Positions 16,862 to 26,153 of a stretch of DNA of 64,000 bases are shown piece by piece. This DNA comes from Streptomyces sp. NRRL WC-3618 (GTDB lineage: Bacteria; Actinomycetota; Actinomycetes; Streptomycetales; Streptomycetaceae). The notes under the pieces were generated by a model. It was not told the DNA's origin and searched no databases. It saw only the letters and a program-made list of their open reading frames with translations. Position 1 is the stretch's first letter. The number at the start of each line of letters is the position of its first letter. Position numbers and translations under genes: made by a program. The stretch covers positions 23,236 to 87,235 of the forward strand of contig NZ_LGDW01000107.1 in assembly GCF_001280005.1 (NCBI RefSeq). The letters are read 5' to 3'.

Positions 16862-18160
16862 ATGCGCGAAAAGTATGTGCTCGTAGGCCTCTCCGCGGTC
16901 GCGCTGGCCGCCGGCCTCACCACGGCGGCGGGCCCGGCCACCGCCCAGCCCAAGGCGGCGGCCGCGCCGGCCGCGGACTGCAGTGCGGCCTACCGCATCG
17001 AGCAGAAGCTCTCCACCGGCACCACCTGGCGGATGTGCTGGCGCTACGAGAGCGCGGCCGGGCTCGTCCTGGAGAAGATCTCGTACCAGCCTCCGGGCGA
17101 GGCCCAGCCGATCAAGGTGCTCAACTCCGCGCGGCTCGCCCAGATCCACGTCCCCTACGACGACGGGCAGGCCGAGTACCAGGACCTGACCGGGGCGGGC
17201 TTCGCCCAGGGTCTGATGAACATGGCGCCCGGTGAGTGCCCCGGCGGCACCATCAAGACCGTCAAGGTTCCCGAGGCATGGGACCCGGAGCACGCGAACG
17301 TCAAGGGCCTGTGCACCACGACCCGTACGCGCGGCCACGCCTACCGGATGCAGGGCGACACCGCGAACAAAGTCTGGCAGACCCAGGGCAAGGACCTGCT
17401 CGTCTACACGGTCAACCAGACCGGCTGGTACGAGTACATCACCGAGTGGCGCTTCCAGGACGACGGCACCATCAACATGAACGTCGGCGCCACCGGCAGC
17501 CTCTCGCCCGGCGACTACGACGCGGGCGACGGCCGCGGCTGGCCCATCGGCAAGGGCGCCAAGGCCTACGCCACCAGCCACAGCCACAACGTCTTCTGGC
17601 GGCTCGACTTCGGCCTCGACGGCTCCTCCAAGGGCAAGGTCGAGCAGTACGACTCCGTGGTCAGCCCGCCCAGGAGCGGCGAGGAGGGACCCACCAACAA
17701 GACGACCCGCACGCAGATCAAGAAGGAACTCGCGGGCGACGCCAAGAGCATGCGCTGGTGGCGCATGGTCAGCGCCACCGGCAAGAACAAGGACGGCCAC
17801 GCGCGGTCGTACGAGATCGTCCCCGGCGCCACCACCAAGTACCCCGGCCGCAGTTACACCCGGCATGACGTCTACTTCACCGAGTACAACAAGTGTGAGC
17901 AGTTCGCCAGCGACAACCTGGGCAACTGCGGTGCCGGCGCCAAGAAGTCCGTCGACGGATGGGTCAACGGCCAGACGCTCACCCACCCGTTGGTCTGGGT
18001 GAACGTGGGCTTCCACCACATAGCCCGGGACGAGGACCAGCAGCCCATGCCCATCCACTGGCAGGGCTTCTCCCTCGCCCCGCGCGATGTCACGGCTATG
18101 AATCCGCTCACTCCCGCCGCGCTCGCCGACCAGAACGGGCATGTCGAAAACGGTAGTTGA
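16862..18160 (+). CDS. Secreted copper amine oxidase catalytic-domain protein
   Basis: The product is 432 residues with an N-terminal signal peptide (VALAAGLTTAAGPATAQ). Amine-oxidase landmarks appear in order: NSARLAQIHVPYDDG (substrate-channel segment), GWYEYITEWRFQDDGTINMN around the cofactor site, HSHNVFWRLDFGLDG (the His-x-His copper pair), and VNVGFHHIARDEDQQPMP (third copper His). The Tyr that becomes topaquinone is kept, but the normal Asn before it is Trp (TGWYEY instead of xxNYDY). Classical enzymes are over 600 residues; the missing N2/N3 part is encoded by the preceding gene. Expected activity is oxidation of primary amines to aldehyde, ammonia and peroxide. Substrate unknown. Confidence in fold is good, in activity moderate. 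Confidence 0.7.
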   Translation: MREKYVLVGLSAVALAAGLTTAAGPATAQPKAAAAPAADCSAAYRIEQKLSTGTTWRMCWRYESAAGLVLEKISYQPPGEAQPIKVLNSARLAQIHVPYDDGQAEYQDLTGAGFAQGLMNMAPGECPGGTIKTVKVPEAWDPEHANVKGLCTTTRTRGHAYRMQGDTANKVWQTQGKDLLVYTVNQTGWYEYITEWRFQDDGTINMNVGATGSLSPGDYDAGDGRGWPIGKGAKAYATSHSHNVFWRLDFGLDGSSKGKVEQYDSVVSPPRSGEEGPTNKTTRTQIKKELAGDAKSMRWWRMVSATGKNKDGHARSYEIVPGATTKYPGRSYTRHDVYFTEYNKCEQFASDNLGNCGAGAKKSVDGWVNGQTLTHPLVWVNVGFHHIARDEDQQPMPIHWQGFSLAPRDVTAMNPLTPAALADQNGHVENGS

Positions 18161-18274
18161 GAAACGACCCTGTCCATCCTGCTGCACCGCAGACCGCTCC
18201 CGGAGTACCCTTCCTTGATCGTCGGCCGGGCTCGGCCACGGGGAGAGCTCGGGGGAGCGGAAGGCGGTGCACGG

Positions 18275-19513
18275 GTGGGCTCGGGAGGGCTGGAGCTGCC
18301 CCCTGGTGACGAGGGTCACGAGGGGAACTCCACAGAGGTCCCGCCCGGCGCGGTGTCCCTGGCACGGCCGATGGAGACGGGTTCCATCGGCCCGGAACTG
18401 GACTGGGACGCCGACGCCTGGCACGAGGTGCGAACCCGCGCCCAGCGGGCCGGACGGGCCTACATCTGGCTGAACCTCGTCGAACAGCGGCTGCGCGCGG
18501 TCGTGGCCGCTGTTCTGCGTCCCATCTACGAACCCGTCCACGGCGACGAGTGGGTGGTCGCCGCCGCCGGTCCGGCCGGCCAGGAATGGGTGCAGCGCGC
18601 GGTCGCCGTACGCGAAGTCAGCCGCCGCAAGGGCTACTTGCTCGACCCCGCCGACGACAACGTCCTCAGCTTCCTCACGTTGCCCCAGCTGCGCGAGCTG
18701 ATGGTGCAGCACTGGCCGTGCTTCGAGCCGTACGTCGACGAGCGCCGCGATGTCGAACTCGCCCTGGACGAGCTGGAGGTCACCCGCAACGTGGTCTCCC
18801 GCAACCGCGCCCTGTCCGAGGCGGTCCTCGGCCAGGCCGAGCGGGCCTCGGGCAAGCTTCTGGAGACCCTCGGCGCGGGCGGCGACGTGCCCTCCGCGCG
18901 CCGGCTGCCGGTGGACGCGGTCGAGGACCTGGTAGGCGACCGGTACGGCGACGTGGTCGCGGTGCACACCGACCGTGTACGGCTGATGCGCCAGTTCCCG
19001 GCCGAGGACATCTTCGGCGGCGCGCGTCGCCTCGACGCCATCGGTATCGGCCTCAACCTCCTTGTGCAGAACTTCTCCGGGCGACGCCTGGTGCGGCTCG
19101 CGGAGTCGGGCTGCCGGGTCCGGCTGCTGTTCCTGAACCCCGCGTCCAGTGCGGTGAAGCGGCGTGAGCGCGAACTTGGCATCAAGCGGGGCGAGTTGAG
19201 CCGCGCGGTCGAGATGAACATCCTGCACATGCGCCGGGTGCGGTCCAAGCTGCGCGACCCGGGCGCCTTCGAGATCCAGGTCTTCGACGAGACGCCCCGC
19301 TTCACGGCCTACCTCGTCGACGGGGACGCCTCGGACGGGGTCGCGATCGTGCAGACCTATCTGAGCCGGACGCGCGGGATGGAGGCGCCGGTGCTGGTGC
19401 TGCGGGGCCGAAGCCGGATGGTCAAGCCGGGCGAGACGGAGGAGAGCGGTCTTTTCCCGACATACCGCGAGGAGTTCGAGACCGCCTGGGCCGATTCGCG
19501 GCCTGTGTCCTGA
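18275..19513 (+). CDS. SAV2148-family HEPN-domain protein
   Basis: The 412-residue cytoplasmic protein is highly conserved among streptomycetes as I recall it. The GTG at 18275 gives the family-typical start GSGGLELPPGDEGHEGNS; a TTG 60 bp upstream is also in frame but adds an atypical leader. The helical N-terminal part contains RAYIWLNLVEQRLRAVVAAV. The C-terminal part (ARRLDAIGIGLNLLVQNFSG, then RRLVRLAESGCRVRLLFLNP) looks like a phospholipase-D-like or nucleotide-binding fold rather than HEPN. HEPN domains in other systems are RNases or nucleotide binders. No partner gene such as a nucleotidyltransferase is next to it. The biological role is unknown. Confidence 0.75.
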   Translation: MGSGGLELPPGDEGHEGNSTEVPPGAVSLARPMETGSIGPELDWDADAWHEVRTRAQRAGRAYIWLNLVEQRLRAVVAAVLRPIYEPVHGDEWVVAAAGPAGQEWVQRAVAVREVSRRKGYLLDPADDNVLSFLTLPQLRELMVQHWPCFEPYVDERRDVELALDELEVTRNVVSRNRALSEAVLGQAERASGKLLETLGAGGDVPSARRLPVDAVEDLVGDRYGDVVAVHTDRVRLMRQFPAEDIFGGARRLDAIGIGLNLLVQNFSGRRLVRLAESGCRVRLLFLNPASSAVKRRERELGIKRGELSRAVEMNILHMRRVRSKLRDPGAFEIQVFDETPRFTAYLVDGDASDGVAIVQTYLSRTRGMEAPVLVLRGRSRMVKPGETEESGLFPTYREEFETAWADSRPVS

Positions 19514-19624
19514 CCTGCTCACCTTCCACAACCGGAACGCGGTCCTCTGATTGTCAGTGGCTCATGGGATCGTGGAGACCACTGGGGGAAAGCACCACCA
19601 AGAAGGTAAGAAGGGGGGCCAGGC

Positions 19625-20347
19625 ATGGGCTGGCACCATGAGCTGCTGATCGGCTTCGACCTGGAGACGACCGGGACGGATCCGAGCGAGGCACGCATCG
19701 TCACCGGCGCGGTGATCGAGGTGCGGGGCGGTGAGACACTCGGCCGCCGCGAATGGCTGGCCGATCCGGGCGTGGAGATCCCGGCGGACGCGGTCGCCGT
19801 GCACGGCATCACCAACGAGCGCGCGACCAGCGAGGGCCGCCCGGCGGACCAGGTCGCGGACGCCATCGCGGACGTACTGGCGACGTACTGGAAGACGGGC
19901 GTGCCGGTGGTCGCCTACAACGCGAACTTCGACCTCACCCTGCTCTCCGCCGAGTTGCGCAGACACGGTCTGCCGTCCCTGCGGGAGCGGCTGGGCGGCC
20001 TGGACCCTGCGCCGGTGATCGACCCGTACACGATCGACCGCTCCGTCGACCGCTACCGGCGCGGCAAGCGCAACCTGGAAGCGGTGTGCACGGAGTACGG
20101 CGTCCTGCTGGACGCGGCCCACGACGCGTCGGCGGACGCGCTGGCCGCGGCACGACTGGCGTGCGCGATAGCCGAGCGGCATCCCAAGGTCGCGGCGCTC
20201 GGCCCGGTGGAGCTGCACCGGCGCCAGATCGACTGGTACGCGCAGTGGGCGGCCGATTTCCAGAGCTTTCTGCGCCGCAAGGGGGAGACGGACGCGGTGG
20301 TGGACGGCACCTGGCCGGTACGGGAGGCGGTGGGCGACGCCGTGTGA
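19625..20347 (+). CDS. DEDDh 3'-5' exonuclease (DnaQ/epsilon-like)
   Basis: The product is 240 residues. Exonuclease motifs are clear: LLIGFDLETTGTDP (ExoI, Asp12 and Glu14), YNANFDLTLLSAELRRHG (ExoII), and HDASADALAAARLA (ExoIII with the DEDDh His and Asp). The C-terminal part ends LHRRQIDWYAQWAADFQSFL, common to a streptomycete group. It is a free-standing proofreading-type or repair exonuclease acting on single-stranded DNA or RNA. ATG follows aagaaggtaagaagggggg, a long purine run serving as ribosome-binding site. It is followed 34 bp later by a VOC-family gene. Confidence 0.9.
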   Translation: MGWHHELLIGFDLETTGTDPSEARIVTGAVIEVRGGETLGRREWLADPGVEIPADAVAVHGITNERATSEGRPADQVADAIADVLATYWKTGVPVVAYNANFDLTLLSAELRRHGLPSLRERLGGLDPAPVIDPYTIDRSVDRYRRGKRNLEAVCTEYGVLLDAAHDASADALAAARLACAIAERHPKVAALGPVELHRRQIDWYAQWAADFQSFLRRKGETDAVVDGTWPVREAVGDAV

Positions 20348-20381
20348 GGCGGTTTCCGGCCGGCCCTGGCAGGATGACGGC

Positions 20382-20735
20382 ATGGAACGTGTGCTGGGGA
20401 TCGGTGGACATTTCATGCGGGCTGCCGATCCGGCGGCGCTGAGCGCGTGGTACCGCGGCTGCCTGGGGCTGGACGCCGACGAGTACGGCCTGTGGCATCA
20501 GGAAGCCGGACCGACGGTGTTCGCGACGTTCGAGTCCGGGACCGACTACTTCGGATCCCGCTCCCAGCAGACGATGCTCAACTTCCGGGTCCGGGACCTG
20601 GACGCGATGCTCGCCCAACTGCGCGCCCGGGGAGCGGACGTGGCCGAGGAAACGCAGGACATGGAAGGCGTCGGCCGATTCGGCTGGGTCACCGACCCCG
20701 AGGGCAACCGGGTCGAGCTCTGGCAGCCCGCCTGA
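20382..20735 (+). CDS. VOC-family (glyoxalase/bleomycin-resistance fold) protein
   Basis: The 117-residue protein is one VOC module pair: VLGIGGHFMRAADPAALSAW, CLGLDADEYGLW, then MLNFRVRDLDAMLAQLRARG and GRFGWVTDPEGNRVELWQP. The closing Glu of GNRVELW is the usual metal ligand. Proteins of this size form dimers that act as isomerases, dioxygenases or drug-binding proteins. No substrate clue is visible. It converges on the DMT exporter gene with a 9-bp gap. Confidence 0.85.
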   Translation: MERVLGIGGHFMRAADPAALSAWYRGCLGLDADEYGLWHQEAGPTVFATFESGTDYFGSRSQQTMLNFRVRDLDAMLAQLRARGADVAEETQDMEGVGRFGWVTDPEGNRVELWQPA

Positions 20736-20744
20736 CCGCGTCCC

Positions 20745-21698
20745 TCACGGGGGTTCGGGTGCGGCGACGGGGGCGAGAACCCTGGCGGGTGCCCTGCGTG
20801 TGCGGTGGGCGCGTTCCACCGACTGGCCCCAGTACGTGCCGGTGACCATCAGCGTCGCGCCCAGCGCCGTCAGCGGCGTCAGGAGGTCGCCACCGAGGGC
20901 GATGCCGATCGCGGCGGCCCAGATCGGCTCTGTGCCCAGCAGCAGGCTGGCCCGGCTCGCCGACGTGCGCTGCACGGCCCACGTCTGGGCGAGAAACGCG
21001 AACACGCTGCAGAACAGGGCGAGATAGAGCAACTGCGTCCAGGTCCCGGTGTCGGCACGGGTGAGCGCCGGCAGGTCGGGGGCGGCGGTCGGCAGGAACA
21101 GAGCAGTGCCGATGACGGTCTGGAGCGTCGTCAGCTGGAGGGGGCGGATCGGCCGGCCGGTGGTGAGGCGTCCGACCAGGGCGACATGACCTGCCCGTAC
21201 CAGTGCCGCGCCCAGCATCAACAGGTCACCGAGACGCGGTGCGTGGAAGCCGTTGCCGGCCATGAGCAGGCCGACGGCCAGGACGCACACGCTCGCGGCG
21301 GCGTAGAAGGCCGGGGGCAGCCCGCCGGGGTGTCCGGCGCGGTCCAGGAGAGGGGTGAGCACGATGGTCAGGCTGATGATCAGGCCCGCGTTGGCGGCGG
21401 TGGTGTGGGCGACCCCGTACGTCTCCACGGCGAGGACGGCGGCCTGGGTGACGCCGAGCGGCAGTGCGGCCCGTACTTCCTCACGGGTCCACAGACGAGA
21501 GCCACTGCCCCGCTCCCGTTCCTTCCCCCGTCCGGCGGCGACCAGGCCGAGACAGGCGAGCGCGGACACGGCGTACCGCGCGAACAGGACCACGAGGACG
21601 GGCAGGGCGGAGGTGGCCGTCTGGGCGGACAGATAACTGGAACCCCAGACGAGCGCGACCAGGAGGAGTACCGCGTCGGTACGGCGGGAGTCGGACAC
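20745..21698 (-). CDS. DMT-superfamily (EamA) transporter
   Basis: The 317-residue protein starts at GTG (SDSRRTDAVLLLVALVWGSS), which matches the typical EamA beginning; an in-frame ATG at 21758 would run through the operator-like dyad. It has about ten transmembrane helices in two EamA halves, the second including LLYLALFCSVFAFLAQTWAV and RASLLLGTEPIWAAAIGIAL. Such proteins export amino acids or metabolites. It is divergent from a LysR regulator gene 95 bp away, which probably controls it. The C-terminal tail is basic. Confidence 0.88.
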   Translation of the reverse strand: MSDSRRTDAVLLLVALVWGSSYLSAQTATSALPVLVVLFARYAVSALACLGLVAAGRGKERERGSGSRLWTREEVRAALPLGVTQAAVLAVETYGVAHTTAANAGLIISLTIVLTPLLDRAGHPGGLPPAFYAAASVCVLAVGLLMAGNGFHAPRLGDLLMLGAALVRAGHVALVGRLTTGRPIRPLQLTTLQTVIGTALFLPTAAPDLPALTRADTGTWTQLLYLALFCSVFAFLAQTWAVQRTSASRASLLLGTEPIWAAAIGIALGGDLLTPLTALGATLMVTGTYWGQSVERAHRTRRAPARVLAPVAAPEPP

Positions 21699-21745
21699 GC
21701 GACCCACGGTGCATCGGAAACCACTCTGAAGCCTAGGGCCACCTT

Positions 21746-21762
21746 CTAAAACGATCATTTAG
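21746..21762. promoter_or_regulatory. Dyad between DMT exporter and LysR gene
   Basis: CTAAA-N7-TTTAG (CTAAAACGATCATTTAG) is an AT-rich interrupted palindrome in the 95-bp divergent gap. LysR-type regulators usually bind T-N11-A dyads in just this position, so it is a likely binding site for the adjacent regulator. Confidence 0.55.
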
Positions 21763-21793
21763 GTTCCCTACATCGTCTGTCTACACTCCTCCC

Positions 21794-22696
21794 GTGGACG
21801 AACGTCAGCTGAGGATCCTGCGCGAACTCGGTGAGCTGGGCAGCGTCACCGCCGTCGCCGACGCGCTGCTCGTCACGCCCTCGGCGATCTCGCAGCAACT
21901 GCGGCTGCTCCAGCGCTCCATCCCGGTCCCGCTCACCGAGCGACAGGGGCGGCGACTGGTGCTGACCGACGCCGGGCAGGCGCTGGCGGGCGCGGCGACC
22001 GAGGTCGAGTCGGCGCTGGCGCGGGCCCGGCACACCGTCGAGGAGTTCCTCGACCGGCCGGACGGCCAGGTGTCCGTGGCGGCCTTCCACAGTGCGGGCG
22101 CCGCCTTCTTCCCGCTGCTGCTGCGCGCCCTGGCCGGGCAGGACGGACCGGTGCTCGCGCTGGCCGACGAAGACGTGACGCAGGACGACTTTCCGCCGCT
22201 GACCAGGGAGTACGACCTTGTCCTCGCCCACCGCCTGGACCACGCCCCGCCCTGGCCGCGCACGGTGACGGCGACCCCGCTGCTGCGTGAACCCCTCGAC
22301 GTGGCGATGCCCGCCGACCATCCGCTCGCCACCCGGCGACGACTGACCCCCGCCGATGTGGCCGACCAGCCCTGGATCGCCGTCCACGACGGCTTCCCGA
22401 TCATGGCGACGATCGAGGCCATAGCCACCGCGGCGGGCCGCCGTCCCCATCTGGCCCACCGCATCAACGAGTTCGCGGTGGCGGCGGAGGTGGTGGCCGC
22501 CGGCGGAGGCCTCGCCCTGATGCCCCGCTGGACCTCCCGCCCCCACCCGGCCCTGGTCCTGAAACCGCTCAGCGGCATCCAGGCCAGACGCCGCATCGAC
22601 GCCCTGCACCGCCCGGAACGAACAGCCCGAAGGGCGGTAAGAACGGTACTGACGGAACTGCGAAGAGCGGCACAAGGAATCAGGGCCGAGGAGTAG
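21794..22696 (+). CDS. LysR-family transcriptional regulator
   Basis: The 300-residue protein starts at GTG. The winged HTH occupies residues 1-60 (QLRILRELGELGSVTAVADA, then LLVTPSAISQQLRLLQRSIP). The C-terminal effector-binding domain follows (VAAFHSAGAAFFPLLLRALA, ... AAEVVAAGGGLALMPRW). It is divergent from the DMT exporter, the normal arrangement for a LysR protein that senses the exported compound. The stop TAG overlaps the first base of a dispersed repeat. Confidence 0.9.
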   Translation: MDERQLRILRELGELGSVTAVADALLVTPSAISQQLRLLQRSIPVPLTERQGRRLVLTDAGQALAGAATEVESALARARHTVEEFLDRPDGQVSVAAFHSAGAAFFPLLLRALAGQDGPVLALADEDVTQDDFPPLTREYDLVLAHRLDHAPPWPRTVTATPLLREPLDVAMPADHPLATRRRLTPADVADQPWIAVHDGFPIMATIEAIATAAGRRPHLAHRINEFAVAAEVVAAGGGLALMPRWTSRPHPALVLKPLSGIQARRRIDALHRPERTARRAVRTVLTELRRAAQGIRAEE

Positions 22697-22755
22697 CGCC
22701 CCGACAGGGGCGCGGGGAACTGCGCGACAAGCCACCCACAACCCGCACCCGCCAG
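22695..22755 (-). repeat. Dispersed streptomycete intergenic repeat, copy A
   Basis: The sequence beginning agcgccccgacaggggcgcg and continuing gggaactgcgcgac matches, on the opposite strand, the core of the repeats at 40337 and 43629 (ctggtcgcgcagttccccgc, gcccctgtcggggcgct). It sits directly after the LysR stop. The GCGCCCC/GGGGCGC arms can form a hairpin that could end transcription. Confidence 0.75.
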
Positions 22756-22779
22756 AACGCAGCAAGCCCCCTTAGGCGC

Positions 22780-23691
22780 TCAAAACGGATACCACCGCAC
22801 AGCCAAATCCCCCGCCCGCAATGACTCCACCCGCCGCGAGAACTCCGCCAACGCCTTCGGATTAACCGGCGCATGCTGCGCCACCCACGCACAGCTGGCA
22901 GTCTCCCGCGCCCCCCGCAACACCCCACACCCCTCCCACTCCCGCACATCCCATCCGTACGCCACCGTGAACGCCTCGTAGGCCTCGGTCGACAGGCCGT
23001 ACCGGTCGTGGGACAGCGCCATGACCACCAGGTCGTGTTCGCGCAGGTCGGCGGAGAAGGTCTCCAGGTCGACCAGGACCGGGCCGTCGGGGCCGACATG
23101 GACGTTGCGGGGAAGCGCGTCGCCGTGGATCGGACCGGGCGGCAGGTGCGGGGTGAGCGCGGCGGCGGCCGTGGCGAAACCGTCGCGGCGCTCGCGCAGA
23201 TAGGCCGCGTCCGCCGGGTCGATCGCGTCGCCCGCGAGCCGCAGCCAGCGTTCGACGCCGCCCAGGAGTTCGCGGGGCGGCAACGTGAGGGAGCGGGGGA
23301 GCGGCAGGGCGTGCACGATCCGCAGGAGTTCGGCCAGATCCCCCGGTCCGGCGGGGCGTACGGGGTCGGGCAGCCGGTGCCACACCGTCACCGGGTGGCC
23401 GTCGACGAGGAGCGCCTCGGGGGCTGCCGCGCGGACCGCCGGGACGTCCGCCTCGGCGAGCCAGCGCGCGATGTCCAGTTCCCGCCGCGCACGGTCGAGG
23501 AGTTCGGCGTCGCGGCCCACCCGGACGACCAGGTCACCGGCCGCGAACACCGCGTTCTCGCCCAGTGCGAGAAGCCGCGCGCCCGCTGCCTGACCGGGCG
23601 GCAGTACGCCCGCCGTGGCCAGTACGTCCCGGGCCCGTGCCTCGTCCATCGTCAGCCTCCCGCGCAGTCCCTCGTCCACCGCCGTGTACAT
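22780..23691 (-). CDS. Aminoglycoside phosphotransferase-fold kinase
   Basis: This is a 303-residue APH-superfamily protein. N-lobe: LLALGENAVFAAGDLVVRVG. Catalytic loop: PGPIHGDALPRNVHVG (Asp and Asn). Metal-binding Asp: PVLVDLETFSADLREHDLVV. The family phosphorylates a small molecule; a resistance role cannot be inferred. The last 60 codons, read on the plus strand, use more A-rich synonymous codons than the body. It is not obviously in an operon; the MMPL gene begins over 2 kb away, past a 191-bp gap at its left end. Confidence 0.85.
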   Translation of the reverse strand: MYTAVDEGLRGRLTMDEARARDVLATAGVLPPGQAAGARLLALGENAVFAAGDLVVRVGRDAELLDRARRELDIARWLAEADVPAVRAAAPEALLVDGHPVTVWHRLPDPVRPAGPGDLAELLRIVHALPLPRSLTLPPRELLGGVERWLRLAGDAIDPADAAYLRERRDGFATAAAALTPHLPPGPIHGDALPRNVHVGPDGPVLVDLETFSADLREHDLVVMALSHDRYGLSTEAYEAFTVAYGWDVREWEGCGVLRGARETASCAWVAQHAPVNPKALAEFSRRVESLRAGDLAVRWYPF

Positions 23692-23882
23692 CCGCGAACG
23701 GCGTCGGGTGCACGCCGTCCGCCGGTCAGTGTCGCATTCGCGCTGCTCGGCGGGCGTCGACGGACTCCCTCAGGGCGCCGGCCCGCAGACCGTCTCCCTC
23801 GTGTGAACGGGAAGAGGGCCCGTTGGCTCCCCGGTGACCAACGGACCCTCAGATCAAGGGAGTGCAGGGTGGGCGGAGTGAC

Positions 23883-26153
23883 TCAGACCCCCACCCGCTC
23901 ACCCTCCACGGCAGGCGGCGGAGGCGACGACACGGGCTCCGCCGCCTCGTCGTGGGTCAGGTCCGGCAGGCGGTTCAGCCACGCCGGGAAGTACCAGTTG
24001 CGCTCGCCGAGCAGCGCCATCACCGCGGGCAGCAGCACACCCCGGATGATCGTCGCGTCGATGAGCACCGCCGCCGCGAGGCCCACACCCATCTGCTTCA
24101 TGGACTGCATCGACAGTGTCCCGAAGATGGCGAACACGGCGACCATGATGACGGCGGCGCTGGTGACGACCCCGGCCGTGGTGACCACCCCGTGCTGGAT
24201 CGCGTCCTTCGTCGTCCGGCCGCGCAGATGTGCCTCGCGGATGCGGGAGACGACGAACACGTGGTAGTCCATCGACAGGCCGAACAGGATCACGAAGAGG
24301 AACAGCGGCAGCCACGTGATGATGGCGCCCACCCCCTCCGCGCCCACCAGCGACGCGCCCCAGCCGTGCTGGAAGACGGCGACCAGGATGCCGTAGGCCG
24401 CCCCGACCGAGAGCAGGTTGAGCGCGATCGAGGTGACCGCGATCGTCAGGGAGCGGAACGACAGGAGCATCAGCAGGAAGGCGAACACGACGACGAAGGC
24501 GAAGACCGGGGTGACCGCGCCGGCCAGCTGGTCGTTGAAGTCCTTCGAGCCGGCGACCTGTCCGGTGATCGGCGCCTCGACGCCGTCCACCTTGCCGAGC
24601 GTGGCCGGGCGTACCTCGTCGCGCAGCTTGTCCAGGCTCTCGCCGGCCTTGTCCAGGTCGGAGCCGCCGACCAGCGGGACGTACACGAAGGCGACGTTCT
24701 CGGCGTCGTGCAGCTTGATGTCGACCGGGCCGCGCGAGGCACCCGAACTGATCGCCCGCGCACGGAAGTCGGCCAGTGCGGACTTCACGTCGGCCGCGTT
24801 GATGTCCTTCGCCTTGACGATCACCTCGGCGGGCTCGGAGCCGCCGGGGAACGCGTCGTTGACGCGGTTGTAGGTGCCGACGATCGGCAGCGAGTCGCCG
24901 AACTCCTGGTCCAGGGTGAGGTTCTGGGTCTTCATGCCGAGCGCGGGCGCGGCCACGGCGAGCAGCGCACCGGCGGCGACCACCAGTGAGACGGCCGGCT
25001 TGGCGAGGACGACCTTCAGTACGGCCGTCCAGAACCGGCTCTCCCCGTTGCCCTTGCCGCGGCTGCCGTTCCTGCGCCGCTTGTCCGGGTGCAGGAAGGG
25101 GATCCGACCGTTCTCGACCCGCTCACCGAGCAGCGACAGCAGCGCCGGGAGGACGGTCACCGAACCGACCATGGCGACCGCCACGACCATCAGCGAGGCC
25201 AGGCCCATCGCCTCGAACGTGGCGAGACCGGTGAACAGCATGCCCGCCATCGCCACGCACACCGTGACACCGGAGACGATGATCGCGCGGCCACTGGTCG
25301 CCGCGGCGATCCGCAGCGCGGCCTCGGGGCTGTGGCCCGCCGCCCGCTCCTCGCGCTCCCGGCGCAGATAGAACAGGCAGTAGTCGACGCCGACGGCGAG
25401 ACCGACGAGCAGCATCACGGAGCTGGCGGTGTCGTCCATCGGCTGGAGGTGGCTGACGATGCCCATCAGACCCATCGTCGCCATGATCGCGGTGATGGCC
25501 AGCGCCACCGGCAGCAGCGCCGCGACCAGCGCGCCGAACGCGATCAGCAGAATGCCGAGGGCCACCGGTACGGCGGACAGCTCCGCCTTCTGGAAGTCGT
25601 CCCCGAAGGCGTCGCTGAACGTCTTGTTCATGCTGGCGCCGCCGATCTCCTCGATCCGCAGCTCCGAGTGGTCCTTCTGGACGTTGGCGACGGCCTTCAG
25701 CACCGGCTCGACCCGGTCGCCCGCCGTGTCGGCGTCGCCCCGCATGTCGAACTGGACGAGCGCGCTGCGTCCGTCCTTCGAGAGGGTGTTCGTGTCATAG
25801 GGGGACTGGACGTCGGTGACCCGGCCGGTCTTGTCGACCGCCTTCATGACCTCGGCGACTGCGCCCCGGAACGCGGTGTCCGTGGCCTTGGCGCCCGCGC
25901 CCTTGGCCTGGATGAGGACGGTCTCGCTCGAGGGTTCGTCGATGCCGGCATCCTCGATGATCTTGGCGGCCGTGTGGGTCTCGCCGCCCAGCTGGTCGCT
26001 CTCCTTGACCTTGACGCTGCCTGCGGCCGAGCCGAGTCCCATGGCCAGGACGACGAACAGCACCCAGATCCCGACGGCCGCCCAGCGATGCCGGGCGCTC
26101 CAGCCGCCGGCCCGGGCAGCTATGCCCCGTACTCGCGTATCTCCGTTCCCCAT
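23883..26153 (-). CDS. MMPL-family RND-type exporter
   Basis: The 756-residue membrane protein starts at MGNGDTRVRGIAARAGG, with gagggggaag upstream; the ATG at 26231 is rejected for lack of a site. It has about twelve transmembrane helices in two repeats, each with one large extracellular loop (residues about 40-190 and 410-560). The MMPL region GLAVGVDYCLFYLRREREER and the second-half LFGLSMDYHVFVVSRIREAH are the conserved proton-relay segments. Homologues export lipids, siderophores or antibiotics. No lipid-synthesis genes adjoin, so the substrate is unknown. Confidence 0.9.
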   Translation of the reverse strand: MGNGDTRVRGIAARAGGWSARHRWAAVGIWVLFVVLAMGLGSAAGSVKVKESDQLGGETHTAAKIIEDAGIDEPSSETVLIQAKGAGAKATDTAFRGAVAEVMKAVDKTGRVTDVQSPYDTNTLSKDGRSALVQFDMRGDADTAGDRVEPVLKAVANVQKDHSELRIEEIGGASMNKTFSDAFGDDFQKAELSAVPVALGILLIAFGALVAALLPVALAITAIMATMGLMGIVSHLQPMDDTASSVMLLVGLAVGVDYCLFYLRREREERAAGHSPEAALRIAAATSGRAIIVSGVTVCVAMAGMLFTGLATFEAMGLASLMVVAVAMVGSVTVLPALLSLLGERVENGRIPFLHPDKRRRNGSRGKGNGESRFWTAVLKVVLAKPAVSLVVAAGALLAVAAPALGMKTQNLTLDQEFGDSLPIVGTYNRVNDAFPGGSEPAEVIVKAKDINAADVKSALADFRARAISSGASRGPVDIKLHDAENVAFVYVPLVGGSDLDKAGESLDKLRDEVRPATLGKVDGVEAPITGQVAGSKDFNDQLAGAVTPVFAFVVVFAFLLMLLSFRSLTIAVTSIALNLLSVGAAYGILVAVFQHGWGASLVGAEGVGAIITWLPLFLFVILFGLSMDYHVFVVSRIREAHLRGRTTKDAIQHGVVTTAGVVTSAAVIMVAVFAIFGTLSMQSMKQMGVGLAAAVLIDATIIRGVLLPAVMALLGERNWYFPAWLNRLPDLTHDEAAEPVSSPPPPAVEGERVGV

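Noticed and set aside
16799..19531. 910-residue minus-strand open frame
   Set aside because: Antisense to the amine-oxidase and HEPN genes; composition is that of a shadow frame.
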